Source: Methanosarcinales archaeon (GTDB lineage Archaea > Halobacteriota > Methanosarcinia > Methanosarcinales > Methanogasteraceae). Taken from it: 23,593 nucleotides of DNA. The notes under the pieces are model-generated. The model saw only the letters and a list, made by a program, of their open reading frames with translations. It searched no databases and was not told the DNA's origin. The stretch is taken from NCBI GenBank assembly GCA_030605805.1, contig JAUWHQ010000163.1, positions 1 to 23,593 of the forward strand, read 5' to 3'. Shown here piece after piece: positions 9,036 through 16,070 of the stretch (positions are counted from its first letter, which is position 1; the number at the start of each line of letters is the position of its first letter). The translations under genes were made by a program, and so were the position numbers.

Positions 9036-9057
9036 GATGCATAATAGATGCATAATT
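9036..9057 (+). promoter_or_regulatory. Tandem 11-mer over the dapB promoter
   Basis: GATGCATAATA is immediately followed by GATGCATAATT, a one-helical-turn direct repeat. The second copy supplies a TATA-like CATAATT about 25 nt before the dapB ATG, so the repeat could be an operator or a duplicated TATA element. Confidence 0.4.
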
Positions 9058-9078
9058 GGGTGTATTACAGAGGTAACA

Positions 9079-9846
9079 ATGATTAACATTGCAGTAACAG
9101 GCGCACGCGGACGCATGGGCGCACTGATCATCGAGAATATCGGTGATGCGCCGGACATGAGACTGGTGGCGGCACTTGACATAAGTGGCATCGAGATGCC
9201 AGCCGGGGCGGATGATGTCGTGGTATCACACGCAGGTGGGATCGATGCGGTGCTCAAGACCACTTCACCGGATGTCCTGATCGATTTCACGATCGCTGAC
9301 GCCGCTATCAGCAACATCAGGCACGCAGTCAGCAACAATGCGAATCTTGTGGTCGGAACGACAGGGCTTGAACCGTATCAGGACGAGATTGCAGAGATCA
9401 TAGCAGGCAATGTCTCCGCGGTGATCGCACCGAACTTCGCGGTGGGTGTCAACGTCTTCTGGAAACTGCTTGCGGAAGCTGCCGCATACATCGGCGACTG
9501 GGACATCGAGATTGTGGAAGCGCACCACCGCCACAAGAAGGATGCACCATCAGGAACCGCGATGCAGGCGGCTGAGACGATAAGCAGAGTGATTAGCAGA
9601 AAGAGACTGGTGCACGGGCGCGAGGGGCTGTGTCCCCGGGGCGATGAGATCGGCATCCATGCGATCAGGGGCGGCGATATCGTTGGCGATCATTTCGTCC
9701 TCTTCGCAGGGGACGGCGAGCGGATCGAGATCAAACATCAGGCGCACAGCAGGCAGGCATTTGCAGCCGGTGCGATCAGAGCTGCGCGCTGGGTGATGGA
9801 TGCGCCGGCAGGAGTTCACGGGATGGATGAGGTGCTCGGACTGTAG
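9079..9846 (+). CDS. dapB: 4-hydroxy-tetrahydrodipicolinate reductase
   Basis: A 255-residue NAD(P)H-dependent reductase of the diaminopimelate/lysine pathway. The Rossmann motif VTGARGRMG lies at 6-14, GTTGL at 93-97 and the catalytic-substrate loop EAHHRHKKDAPSGTA at 147-161, all canonical. The start at 9079 is chosen over an ATG 42 nt upstream because GAGGT sits at Shine-Dalgarno distance and the Rossmann strand then begins at residue 2. The gene is single, with no dapA or lysA beside it; its 3' end faces the SAVED-domain gene across 113 bp in which nothing is recognised. Confidence 0.95.
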   Translation: MINIAVTGARGRMGALIIENIGDAPDMRLVAALDISGIEMPAGADDVVVSHAGGIDAVLKTTSPDVLIDFTIADAAISNIRHAVSNNANLVVGTTGLEPYQDEIAEIIAGNVSAVIAPNFAVGVNVFWKLLAEAAAYIGDWDIEIVEAHHRHKKDAPSGTAMQAAETISRVISRKRLVHGREGLCPRGDEIGIHAIRGGDIVGDHFVLFAGDGERIEIKHQAHSRQAFAAGAIRAARWVMDAPAGVHGMDEVLGL

Positions 9847-9959
9847 TTTTTGTAATGGCGCTAATCCGGTATCTGGAAAGGCTCAATACATCGCGTACAA
9901 TTAAGTCTGTGTGTGCGCTGATCATACCTGCCCCACATATCCACCTGCACCACCCACTA

Positions 9960-10664
9960 TCAACCATGGCGCAGTGCGTTCAGGCGAAAGACTGGATAAT
10001 ATTCTTGTGCATCACCATTCCAGTTGAACACCTCAATTCCTGTATGTGTTCCCAGAGCCATCCCAACCGCAAAAGCGATGATAACCGGACAACTCTGATA
10101 AAGTTCGATCTTCTCTACCCCAGCATGGGACGACAGATCCAGTAGAACGGTTGCCACCTCATGTGCAACCCTGAACCAGTCCGCATCCACGGGCAGCGTA
10201 TTATTATACGTATTTCTGATGTGAACCACAGAAAGCGACCTATTGGATGCCAGTTCATCCACCTTACTCTTTGGATCATCTCTTGCCAGGTGCAGAGACA
10301 CCAGCACCACATTCGTGAATGTCTCTGGTGCTTCAACGCTGACGTACCTGTACGGGAGGTCTACCTTAGATTTGATCTCATGAAGCCCTCCCAGGCTGAA
10401 ATCGCTCCTTGCGTGGAAGTCGATCAGCGGCGGGTATGGATGGTTTGATCCGGTTCCACGCTGAAGTTGATGCAGTACCACCTCATGATGTATACCCGCA
10501 ACCGCACCCATCCCTATCGCCAGTGCAGATGGGCACATCAAGAAGAGGTGGAACACTTTTTTACCTCTCAAACTGGGCATCGCAGATGATCTGATGATCT
10601 TGTACCAGAATACGCTGTACTGCACACGCTCGCATCCCGTAATCACCCATCCAATATCTGACAT
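9960..10664 (-). CDS. SAVED-domain protein without an effector domain
   Basis: A 234-residue protein that is essentially one SAVED domain (the nucleotide-sensing domain of CBASS and some type III CRISPR effectors, itself a fusion of two CARF-like lobes). Lobe 1 has KKVFHLFLMCPSALAIGMG (36-53) and VVLHQLQRG. Lobe 2 has KIELYQSCPVIIAFAVGMA (185-203), then IEVFNWN...YYPVFRL; the two segments are visibly related to each other. The middle (FTNVVLVSLHLARD, then a VVHIRN strand) also fits. Known SAVED proteins carry an N-terminal nuclease, protease or membrane effector; here only about 35 residues precede lobe 1, and in-frame stops (TGA, TAG) lie a few codons before the ATG. No CD-NTase, Cap2/3 or Cas10 gene is in the window. 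It is divergent from a UPF0175/PIN pair across 76 bp. Confidence 0.82.
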   Translation of the reverse strand: MSDIGWVITGCERVQYSVFWYKIIRSSAMPSLRGKKVFHLFLMCPSALAIGMGAVAGIHHEVVLHQLQRGTGSNHPYPPLIDFHARSDFSLGGLHEIKSKVDLPYRYVSVEAPETFTNVVLVSLHLARDDPKSKVDELASNRSLSVVHIRNTYNNTLPVDADWFRVAHEVATVLLDLSSHAGVEKIELYQSCPVIIAFAVGMALGTHTGIEVFNWNGDAQEYYPVFRLNALRHG

Positions 10665-10713
10665 GTACGAAACATGACGTTCCTATCAGTGCAGCAGACA
10701 CATCAGTAAGATT

Positions 10714-10733
10714 GATTATATTCCACTATAATC
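10714..10733. promoter_or_regulatory. Inverted-repeat operator candidate in a divergent promoter
   Basis: GATTATA-TTCCAC-TATAATC is a perfect 7-bp inverted repeat with a 6-bp spacer. ATTATATT within it lies about 26 nt before the antitoxin ATG, so the repeat covers its TATA box. On the other strand the same bases give a TATA box for the SAVED gene, about 60 nt before its ATG. Autorepression by the toxin-antitoxin pair is the natural reading, though not shown. Confidence 0.5.
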
Positions 10734-10740
10734 TAACATT

Positions 10741-11058
10741 ATGGAAAGTGCACAGATGGTCATGGGCAAAAAACAGATAACAGAACTCTCGGAAATTCTT
10801 CACACGCCCAGATCAGATGTTGTGGAAATGGTTATGTGGGAAGGTGTGAAGAGCCTGCGCATGAAAATCGCATCCGAAAAGTATGTTACTGAGGAGTTCT
10901 CTCTGTGCAGGGCAGCAGAATTTGCAGGGGTTTCGATACAACAGATGGTAAGATACCTTGCAGAAAGAGGGATCTCTTTTTTCAGACAGAGCATAAAAGA
11001 AGTCGAACGGGATGCGAAAGAGGCTGAAGGCTGGTTTAGCAATGCGCATTCTTGTTGA
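10741..11058 (+). CDS. UPF0175-family antitoxin
   Basis: A 105-residue small protein of the UPF0175 family, which regularly precedes DUF3368 PIN-like toxins in archaea and cyanobacteria. The C-terminal half has the family core FSLCRAAEFAGVSIQQMVRYL, a helix-turn-helix-like segment, then ERGISFF. The N-terminal helix region (ITELSEILHTPRSDVVEMVMWEGV) resembles a ribbon-helix-helix-type DNA-binding/dimerisation part. It overlaps the toxin start by 17 nt, so translation is probably coupled. It has no Shine-Dalgarno; the TATA box about 26 nt upstream suggests a leaderless mRNA. Confidence 0.82.
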   Translation: MESAQMVMGKKQITELSEILHTPRSDVVEMVMWEGVKSLRMKIASEKYVTEEFSLCRAAEFAGVSIQQMVRYLAERGISFFRQSIKEVERDAKEAEGWFSNAHSC

Positions 11059-11530
11059 TTCCTCTACGCTGATTGCTCTTTCAAAGATCGGTGAGCTGGA
11101 TATACTCAAAAGTCTCTTTGAAAGAGTCTTTATCACCACTGCTATCAAAAAAGAGGTTCTTATTGGAGATTTTCCTGAGACTGACGTCCTAAAGGCAGCC
11201 ATGAATGAATGGATCGAAGTGATGGATTATGAAGGCGATGCAGGTGAGTTAAGGAAGTATGGACTTGGGTTGGGCGAGGCAAGCCTTTTGCTGGCAGCGA
11301 AACGAGAGGATAGGCTGGTACTGGATGAAACGAATGCCAGACGATTTGCAGAGTCCAGGGGACTCCGGTTCACCGGTTTGATCGGACTGCTCATTGCCGC
11401 AGTGAGGGGCAAAAAACTCTCAAAAGAGAGGGCGGTGGAGGTGCTGAACAGACTCGCGAAGAGCGACTTTCGGATAAGTTCGGATCTGTATCTGTGGGCT
11501 TACGAGGAGATCGGGCGTGTATTTCCATAA
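11042..11530 (+). CDS. DUF3368 PIN-like toxin
   Basis: A 162-residue PIN-fold protein of the DUF3368 family. Acidic residues expected for metal binding are visible: Asp5 in ILVDSSTLIALSKIG, the Glu of LGLGEASLLLAAK, and Asp/Glu in LVLDETNARRFAE. The GLIGLLIAAVRGKKLS segment near the C-terminus is typical of DUF3368. The fold predicts an RNase toxin. The ATG at 11042 is chosen because the PIN strand starts there; it lies inside the last codons of the UPF0175 gene. The catalytic set looks intact. Confidence 0.82.
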   Translation: MRILVDSSTLIALSKIGELDILKSLFERVFITTAIKKEVLIGDFPETDVLKAAMNEWIEVMDYEGDAGELRKYGLGLGEASLLLAAKREDRLVLDETNARRFAESRGLRFTGLIGLLIAAVRGKKLSKERAVEVLNRLAKSDFRISSDLYLWAYEEIGRVFP

Positions 11531-11650
11531 GTTGAGGTGGGCTATTCGAGCGATTCTATCTTTTATCGATCAGAGAGTGAAGTAGAAGGCATATCCTGGG
11601 AAGGATAGGAAGTATAGCCAGATATTTTGATTTTGTTTTTATGCGGTTGG

Positions 11651-11770
11651 TTAGCGTATGCTCTTGATGTTGTCACACCCTACTCTTTCGAGTTCTTCTG
11701 CAAACAAAATGTGAACGTAACTATACTCAGCACCGGCATAAACTGCGATTTTTTTTATAGGTGGAACCAT
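11651..11770 (-). pseudogene. 39-codon ORF, possible 5' remnant of a BPL_N-like gene
   Basis: This short minus-strand ORF reads KKIAVYAGAEYSYVHILFAE and then ELERVGC, with a coding-like beta strand plus helix pattern resembling the first 40 residues of glutamine-amidotransferase-like (BPL_N) proteins. It ends abruptly at a TAA and no continuation was found in the other frames. It lies in the 306-bp gap 11531-11836, where nothing else is recognised. It may be a gene fragment or chance. Confidence 0.25.
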
Positions 11771-11836
11771 AGCTAACATTTAGTATACGGGTAGCTACTT
11801 TTTAGTTTGAGATATAAATCTCAACAGGTGATCTGC

Positions 11837-12117
11837 ATGATCAAGATTGAGTTCACTGAGAAAGAGATGCAAGCATTGAAGTACGAACGATATTATCATC
11901 CCCACCCTCAAGTCCAGCGTAGAATGGAAGCTCTTTTGCTGAAAAGCCATGAAATGAAACATAAAGATATCTGTCACCTGGTATGGTGTCTTCGAACACT
12001 CCGACCGGTTACCTTCGAAAATATCAAGAGTATGGCATCGAAGGGCTGAAAGAATTGAATTTTTACCAGCCCCAAAGCGAACTGAGTCAACATACGACGA
12101 CTATTGAAGCTTACTTA
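11837..12117 (+). pseudogene. IS630-family transposase fragment (N-terminal part, frameshifted)
   Basis: The first reading frame from ATG 11837 gives IKIEFTEKEMQALKYERYYH, then PHPQVQRRMEALLLKSHEM and KHKDICHLV, the N-terminus of IS630-family transposases found in Methanosarcina. It shifts frame near 11981-11985 and continues as SSNTPTGYLRKYQEYGIEGLKELNFYQP, an HTH region, ending at TTTIEAYL near 12117 where similarity stops. The catalytic DDE domain is missing. The promoter is intact: ATATAAAT about 22 nt upstream and a strong GGTGATC Shine-Dalgarno. No terminal inverted repeats were identified. The fragment ends exactly where the minus-strand cas6-like pseudogene ends. Confidence 0.82.
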
Positions 12118-12612
12118 TTTCACAAACCGATTACTCGATCTGATGATGGCTCTGACGATTTCGTCCAGTTCAGTTACCAGTTCCTGACGGTGTTCCTTCT
12201 GCAGTGCGGTCGGTGATTTAAAATCGATCCTGAAGCGTTTATTAATCTTCAGAGGAGTTATTTCTCCTCTTTGTATGATATCCGCTCGATCATGCAGTCA
12301 ATCCCACCGATGTGGCTCTCAACCTTACTTCCAAGAGACACGACTATATCTTTGATGAACCCCTCAGAAAAACCCATAAACCAGAGCGTCACGGAAACAT
12401 GACGGTTTTTATGGGATGTAGAAAGAAAAAAACGGATTGACATCCACCCCATGATCGATCAAAACCTTCTATAGGTATTCATCCTGATGCAAAGTATCTC
12501 TGAGCCATCCGCGCACCACTGGACCATAATAGGGCAATCTTGCAGTGCTTTGCTGTTTTAGCAGAATATCCACCCGATGATACGAATCATCGGAAATGGT
12601 ATTCAGAGACAT
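12115..12612 (-). pseudogene. Decayed gene resembling a Cas6/RAMP-family endoribonuclease
   Basis: Three minus-strand frames join into one protein-like sequence. Frame 1 starts at ATG 12612 (MSLNTISDDSYHRVDILLK, then RLPYYGPVVRGWLRDTLHQ), has an in-frame TAG at 12469-12471 and continues as KVLIDHGVDVNPF. At a run of seven A (12426-12432) the reading shifts to frame 2 (HVSVTLWFMGFSEGFIKDI, then ESHIGGIDCMIERISY). Between about 12300 and 12258 it shifts again to PLKINKRFRIDFKSPTAL, then ELDEIVRAIIRSSNRFVK and TAA at 12115. The LPYYG...RGWL start, the VTLWFMGFSE...GG middle and the FKSPTAL...IVRAIIR end fit the order of conserved segments in PF10040-type Cas6 proteins. A TATA-like TTTAATAA lies upstream. 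That a gene decayed here is well supported; the Cas6 call is tentative. Confidence 0.5.
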
Positions 12613-12721
12613 CGACTGGAGATCCACTCCGATGTTATTAAACTATTTTGGTATCCACTTCAAATTAAGTGGTAACCGCTGCACTATCTAAAAAATAGGC
12701 GATTTTGATAATTATCGGAGA

Positions 12722-12822
12722 TACGGATTTCACAAATTTACGCAGATGCTGCCTTAAATCTGTGTAATTAGCGTTAATCTGTGGCTAAAAACTTTATATG
12801 CCACAGATTAACACCGATTACA
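12722..12822. repeat. Dispersed palindromic repeat, copy A
   Basis: Arms 12763-12785 and 12800-12822 pair at 20 of 23 positions around the loop TAAAAACTTTATAT, with GTTAATCTGTGGC as the perfectly matched inner stem. A degenerate further unit (ATTTCACAAATTTACGCAGATG) lies to the left from 12726. Copy B at 16071-16145 shares the loop, the inner arm and the outer AAATCTGTGTAA. It encodes nothing visible and could form a hairpin in DNA or RNA. A smaller palindrome, CCACTT-CAAATT-AAGTGG, lies just to the left near 12654-12671. Confidence 0.8.
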
Positions 12823-13011
12823 GGTTGTTTGCGTCGTTGGATCTATTAAAAGACTCCATCCAATATTGAGCATGTTTCATATTCGCGATAAAATCATGAA
12901 TGTGGACGAATGCCATAATTGCACGAATTCAGTTGCCTTAAAATCCAGTAATTTCACCGAATATTTCGGGTTGTGCTCCAGATAGCCAAGAAAACTACTA
13001 AAACACCAGAG
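12823..13011. other. Intergenic, unassigned
   Basis: No gene is recognised. The minus strand has a short open stretch (12877 to about 13009) reading LGYLEHNPKYSVKLLDFKAT and on to a TGA, with a protein-like look but no start and no family match that can be defended. With the flanking transposase and cas6-like fragments it may be another gene scrap. Confidence 0.3.
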
Positions 13012-14031
13012 CTACGACACCACGTCCCCGAGCCGATCCATCTCGATCGCAAGCCTGATCTCCTGCGCGATCCGCTTGCCTGTGGAGAGATCAGGCTCGA
13101 TCAGATCCGAATACGGCGAACCGGACACGAACAGATTCGTGCCCGCGACGATCCGCGCTGAGATCTCGAAGACCTTGAACTCAAGCGTGTCGGTGCAGAT
13201 CGTTTCGAGGCAGAACGGACCGATCATCCCGCCAAAGAGTTCGATCGACCTCTCCACCACTCTCTCGCCCAGCTCAAACACTTTCGGCAGCAACGACTCC
13301 CGCAGAACCATCGGCAGATTCCCTGTGACCACAAAACTCGGATCGATGCCTGATGCCGCCCCGATCTTGTAGAGTTCGTCGATGTTGGACTCGATCCGTC
13401 TGTCGATTCCGAGCAGTTCGAGCGTGCCATCCCCGACACGATAGCCATCAATTCTCAACGGAGAATAGAAGAAATGCAGATAATATCTTGTTCCAAGCAC
13501 AAATTCCTGAATGACATACTCTTCACTGGTATCAAGCTTGTCCTCGATTTCCTGCTGGTTATTTGCTATGAAAAACCCGCGCCCGCCCTTCGCGCCATGG
13601 TACTTTACGATCACGGGACCCCGGGCGTCATCTGGCGACGAATACTCAGCCGGCACAGGAACGCCGGCGCTTGTGAGCCACTCACGCTCCTTTGTCCGGT
13701 TGGATTCCCATTCGAGCACCGATTTATTCCCGAAACTCGGGACTTCGAGGCGTGCAAAGTCTGATGCTCCGAGATACTCAACAAAGGATCCATGCGGGAT
13801 GATGATCACGTCTTTTTCGATCAGTTCAGGAGTTTTTTCAATGATCTCCTGATACGAGCTGACAGAAAAGAATTCGTCCGGTTTTGCCCTTGGGAATGCA
13901 TCATAAAATCCGGGCGGTTTTCCGAGACAGATGCCGAGCGTTTTAAACCCCTCTTTACGCGCGCCATCGAATATCTGAAGGCTTGTGTGCGAGCAAACGG
14001 TCGCGATCGTGGGGTTTTTGTTTTCGGTCAT
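13012..14031 (-). CDS. purP: 5-formaminoimidazole-4-carboxamide ribonucleotide synthetase (FAICAR synthetase)
   Basis: A 339-residue archaeal ATP-grasp enzyme that formylates AICAR with formate and ATP, the archaeal replacement for the folate-dependent PurH step of IMP synthesis. The N-terminal DUF1246 domain has the SHTSLQIFDGARKEGF segment (14-29), and the ATP-grasp loop is VKYHGAKGGRGFFI (142-155). The C-terminal DUF1297 region includes FCLETICTDTLEFKVFEIS and ARIVAGTNLF. The start is ATG 14031 (MTENKNPTIATVCSH); a longer reading would run into the tRNA gene and has no support. It lies 33 nt downstream of tRNA-His on the same strand. Confidence 0.94.
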   Translation of the reverse strand: MTENKNPTIATVCSHTSLQIFDGARKEGFKTLGICLGKPPGFYDAFPRAKPDEFFSVSSYQEIIEKTPELIEKDVIIIPHGSFVEYLGASDFARLEVPSFGNKSVLEWESNRTKEREWLTSAGVPVPAEYSSPDDARGPVIVKYHGAKGGRGFFIANNQQEIEDKLDTSEEYVIQEFVLGTRYYLHFFYSPLRIDGYRVGDGTLELLGIDRRIESNIDELYKIGAASGIDPSFVVTGNLPMVLRESLLPKVFELGERVVERSIELFGGMIGPFCLETICTDTLEFKVFEISARIVAGTNLFVSGSPYSDLIEPDLSTGKRIAQEIRLAIEMDRLGDVVS

Positions 14032-14064
14032 GGCTGATGGTCGGATCAGGTGGATATGTGAGGA

Positions 14065-14138
14065 GGCCGGAGCCGGGATTCGAACCCGGGTCGTGGGATC
14101 CACAGTCCCATAGGATGACCAGTCTACCCTACCCCGGC
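14065..14138 (-). tRNA. tRNA-His (GTG anticodon)
   Basis: A full cloverleaf on the minus strand: acceptor GCCGGGG with CTCCGGC (one G-U pair), D-loop with GG, anticodon stem TGGGA/TCCCA around CTGTGGA (anticodon GTG), T-arm CCGGG-TTCGAAT-CCCGG, and discriminator C73. No intron and no encoded CCA. The base encoded at position -1 is T, not G, so the G-1 identity element of tRNA-His is not in the gene. A TATA-like TTTTTATG lies about 40 nt upstream. No T-run follows before purP. Confidence 0.93.
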
Positions 14139-14354
14139 ATGGTGGTTCGGGTGTTAATCATAACATCGCTGCGAACATAAAAAGGTAATGGCTTCGGGGC
14201 ATGGGGATGTGTGAATGCTACTTTCTGATTCTGACGTTTTCTGTGGTCGCTATCGGTAGCCCTCACGTTGTAGAGATCGCAGGTGTCACTCTATTGTAAT
14301 GGTCAGTTGGATGTGCAACACCGCGAAAGACGTGGAGACAGGGATTACCAACAA

Positions 14355-14430
14355 TCTTCGCGTCTTTGCGCCTTTGCGTTAAACTGGAGAATGATAACGC
14401 AAAGACTCAAAGACTCAAGGACGCAAAGAA
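14355..14430. repeat. Dispersed imperfect inverted repeat (TTTGCG-type)
   Basis: Arm 14355-14380 (TCTTCGCGTCTTTGCGCC and so on) and arm 14396-14430 (AACGCAAAGACTCAAAGACT and so on) are inverted copies built from 8-9 nt units (GTCTTTGCG / CTTTGAGT) around a 15-nt loop. This sequence style recurs as a dispersed repeat in many archaeal and bacterial genomes. It lies in the gap 14139-14623, where no other gene is seen. The open frame that runs through it into tldD is not a believable N-terminal extension. Confidence 0.65.
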
Positions 14431-14592
14431 TAAAAATCCCTCTGGTTGGCGATTATGTTGTATGGACAACGTGGGCAGCGGTTGCTGTGTGTTCATGGTC
14501 AGATTAGCCATTACAAAGTCCATCAGAATCAGTGATTTTCATCGGGACGCCATCAATTTCCGGGTGGATCGTGTCCTGCCTGCGCCCCAAAG

Positions 14593-14599
14593 ATTTATG
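14593..14599 (+). promoter_or_regulatory. TATA-like element of tldD
   Basis: ATTTATG lies about 28 nt upstream of the chosen tldD ATG, consistent with a short-leader or leaderless transcript and with that start. Confidence 0.4.
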
Positions 14600-14623
14600 C
14601 GCACCCGGAGATCAGGGACGGTT

Positions 14624-15982
14624 ATGCACTGTGATTTTCACGACATCCGAATCATCTCCGGATATTCCACCACCATCGTGCTTGATAACGGAAAGATCGA
14701 GGAGATCGCCAGCAACCTCATGAGCAGCGCGGGGATCCGGGCGCTGACAGGCGGCTCGTGGGGTTTTGTCACGACCGATGACTTAACAGACATTAATCGC
14801 GCGCTGACCTCGGCAGAGGAGCTTTCCGCAAGCATCAACAGGATGGTTCCACGAGAGAAGGTGACGCTTGCTCCAATCCGGAATAAAGCGGCGTCGATAC
14901 GGGCGTCTGTGAAAGAGAACCCTGCGGATATTCCGATCGAGGAAAAGATCGAGTTGATCAGAGATATCGATCAACATGCCCGTGTCGATGGCGTCACAAG
15001 TACAACTGTCATGTACTCGGAGTCATACGCCAAAATCAGGTATCAGAGTTCGGAAGGGCTTGATCTTGAGCATGATACCTTCCGAACGGGGTTTGTCGTC
15101 ACTGCGGTGGCGTCCGATGGAACAACGTATCAATCAGGGAGAAAAAGCCGGTTTGGAGTCTGCGGATATGAGTTATTCAAAAAACACGACGCTCCTGCTC
15201 TTGCAGAGGAGTCTGGCACGACTGCGACCAGATTGCTGCATGCACGCCAGCCGGAGGGCGGCACAATGTCATGCGTGCTCGATCCCGAGCTTGCAGGCGT
15301 ATTCATCCACGAGGCTGTGGGACATGCAGCCGAGGCTGATCTGGTGCTTGAGAACTCCTCCATTCTTGCCGGGAAGATCGGCTGCGCAATCGCATCGCCC
15401 GGCGTCACTGTGTACGATGATCCGACGCTGGACGGGTACGGGCATTATCCGTTCGACGCCGAGGGCGTGCCAGCGAAGCGGACAACGCTGATCGACCGCG
15501 GCGTGCTCTGTTCATATCTGCATTCACGGGAGACTGCCGGTAAACTCGGCGAAAGTGGAATGAAAGATGGAAACGGTGGAGGCGGAGGAAATGCACGTGC
15601 ACAGGGATGCGCCATCCCGATACCGCGCATGAGCAACACATTCATCGCAAATGGCGATATGAAATTCGATGAAATACTAAAAGAACTGAAAAACGGAGTT
15701 TATCTCAAGGGATCACGCGGCGGGCAGGTCAATACCGGTGAGGGCATCTTCCAGTTCAATGCGGAACTTGGCTTTGTGGTGCGAGATGGCGAGATATGCG
15801 AGATGCTGCGAGATGTGTCGCTTTCGGGGCAGACGCTCGAGATTCTGAAGAATATAACCGCGGTCGGCAACGATCTCGAGTTCAATTCAGGATGGTGCGG
15901 GAAGAACGGGCAGACCGTGCCTGTAAGCGATGGTTCGCCGCATATTCTTGTGAGCAGCGCGGTCGTCGGCGGAAGCGGGTGA
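14624..15982 (+). CDS. tldD: TldD-type metalloprotease
   Basis: A 452-residue TldD/PmbA family protein. The zinc site HEAVGH is at 229-234 (VFIHEAVGHAAEAD), which marks it as the catalytic TldD subunit rather than PmbA. A Gly-rich loop (MKDGNGGGGGNARAQG) and YLKGSRGGQVNTGEGIFQF follow, as in the family. In bacteria TldD pairs with TldE/PmbA to degrade unfolded or modified peptides; no pmbA is adjacent here. The start at 14624 gives the usual N-terminus (FHDIRI...); an 86-residue in-frame upstream extension crosses the dispersed repeat and is rejected. Confidence 0.92.
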   Translation: MHCDFHDIRIISGYSTTIVLDNGKIEEIASNLMSSAGIRALTGGSWGFVTTDDLTDINRALTSAEELSASINRMVPREKVTLAPIRNKAASIRASVKENPADIPIEEKIELIRDIDQHARVDGVTSTTVMYSESYAKIRYQSSEGLDLEHDTFRTGFVVTAVASDGTTYQSGRKSRFGVCGYELFKKHDAPALAEESGTTATRLLHARQPEGGTMSCVLDPELAGVFIHEAVGHAAEADLVLENSSILAGKIGCAIASPGVTVYDDPTLDGYGHYPFDAEGVPAKRTTLIDRGVLCSYLHSRETAGKLGESGMKDGNGGGGGNARAQGCAIPIPRMSNTFIANGDMKFDEILKELKNGVYLKGSRGGQVNTGEGIFQFNAELGFVVRDGEICEMLRDVSLSGQTLEILKNITAVGNDLEFNSGWCGKNGQTVPVSDGSPHILVSSAVVGGSG

Positions 15983-16070
15983 TCCTGCGGTTTTTGGAGA
16001 CTTTTTGATTTGTTCTGGTCGGTTGAAAAACATGACGTCAACCCGGCAAATACAAGTACGATTAGATAGG

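Noticed and set aside
12469..12471. In-frame TAG in the cas6-like gene as a pyrrolysine codon
   Set aside because: The same gene has two frameshifts, and TAG ends several ordinary genes here (pycA, dapB, nrpR, rraA), so decay is the simpler reading.
14032..14103. Longer purP start at 14103
   Set aside because: The extra codons lie partly in the tRNA-His gene; the conserved start is at 14031.
14355..14430. CRISPR array
   Set aside because: The repeated 8-9 nt units are arranged as one inverted repeat, without regular spacers. No CRISPR array is visible anywhere in the window.
14366..14623. 86-codon in-frame N-terminal extension of tldD
   Set aside because: It crosses the dispersed inverted repeat, has no homology-like content, and the ATG at 14624 has a TATA-like element at the right distance and gives the normal family N-terminus.
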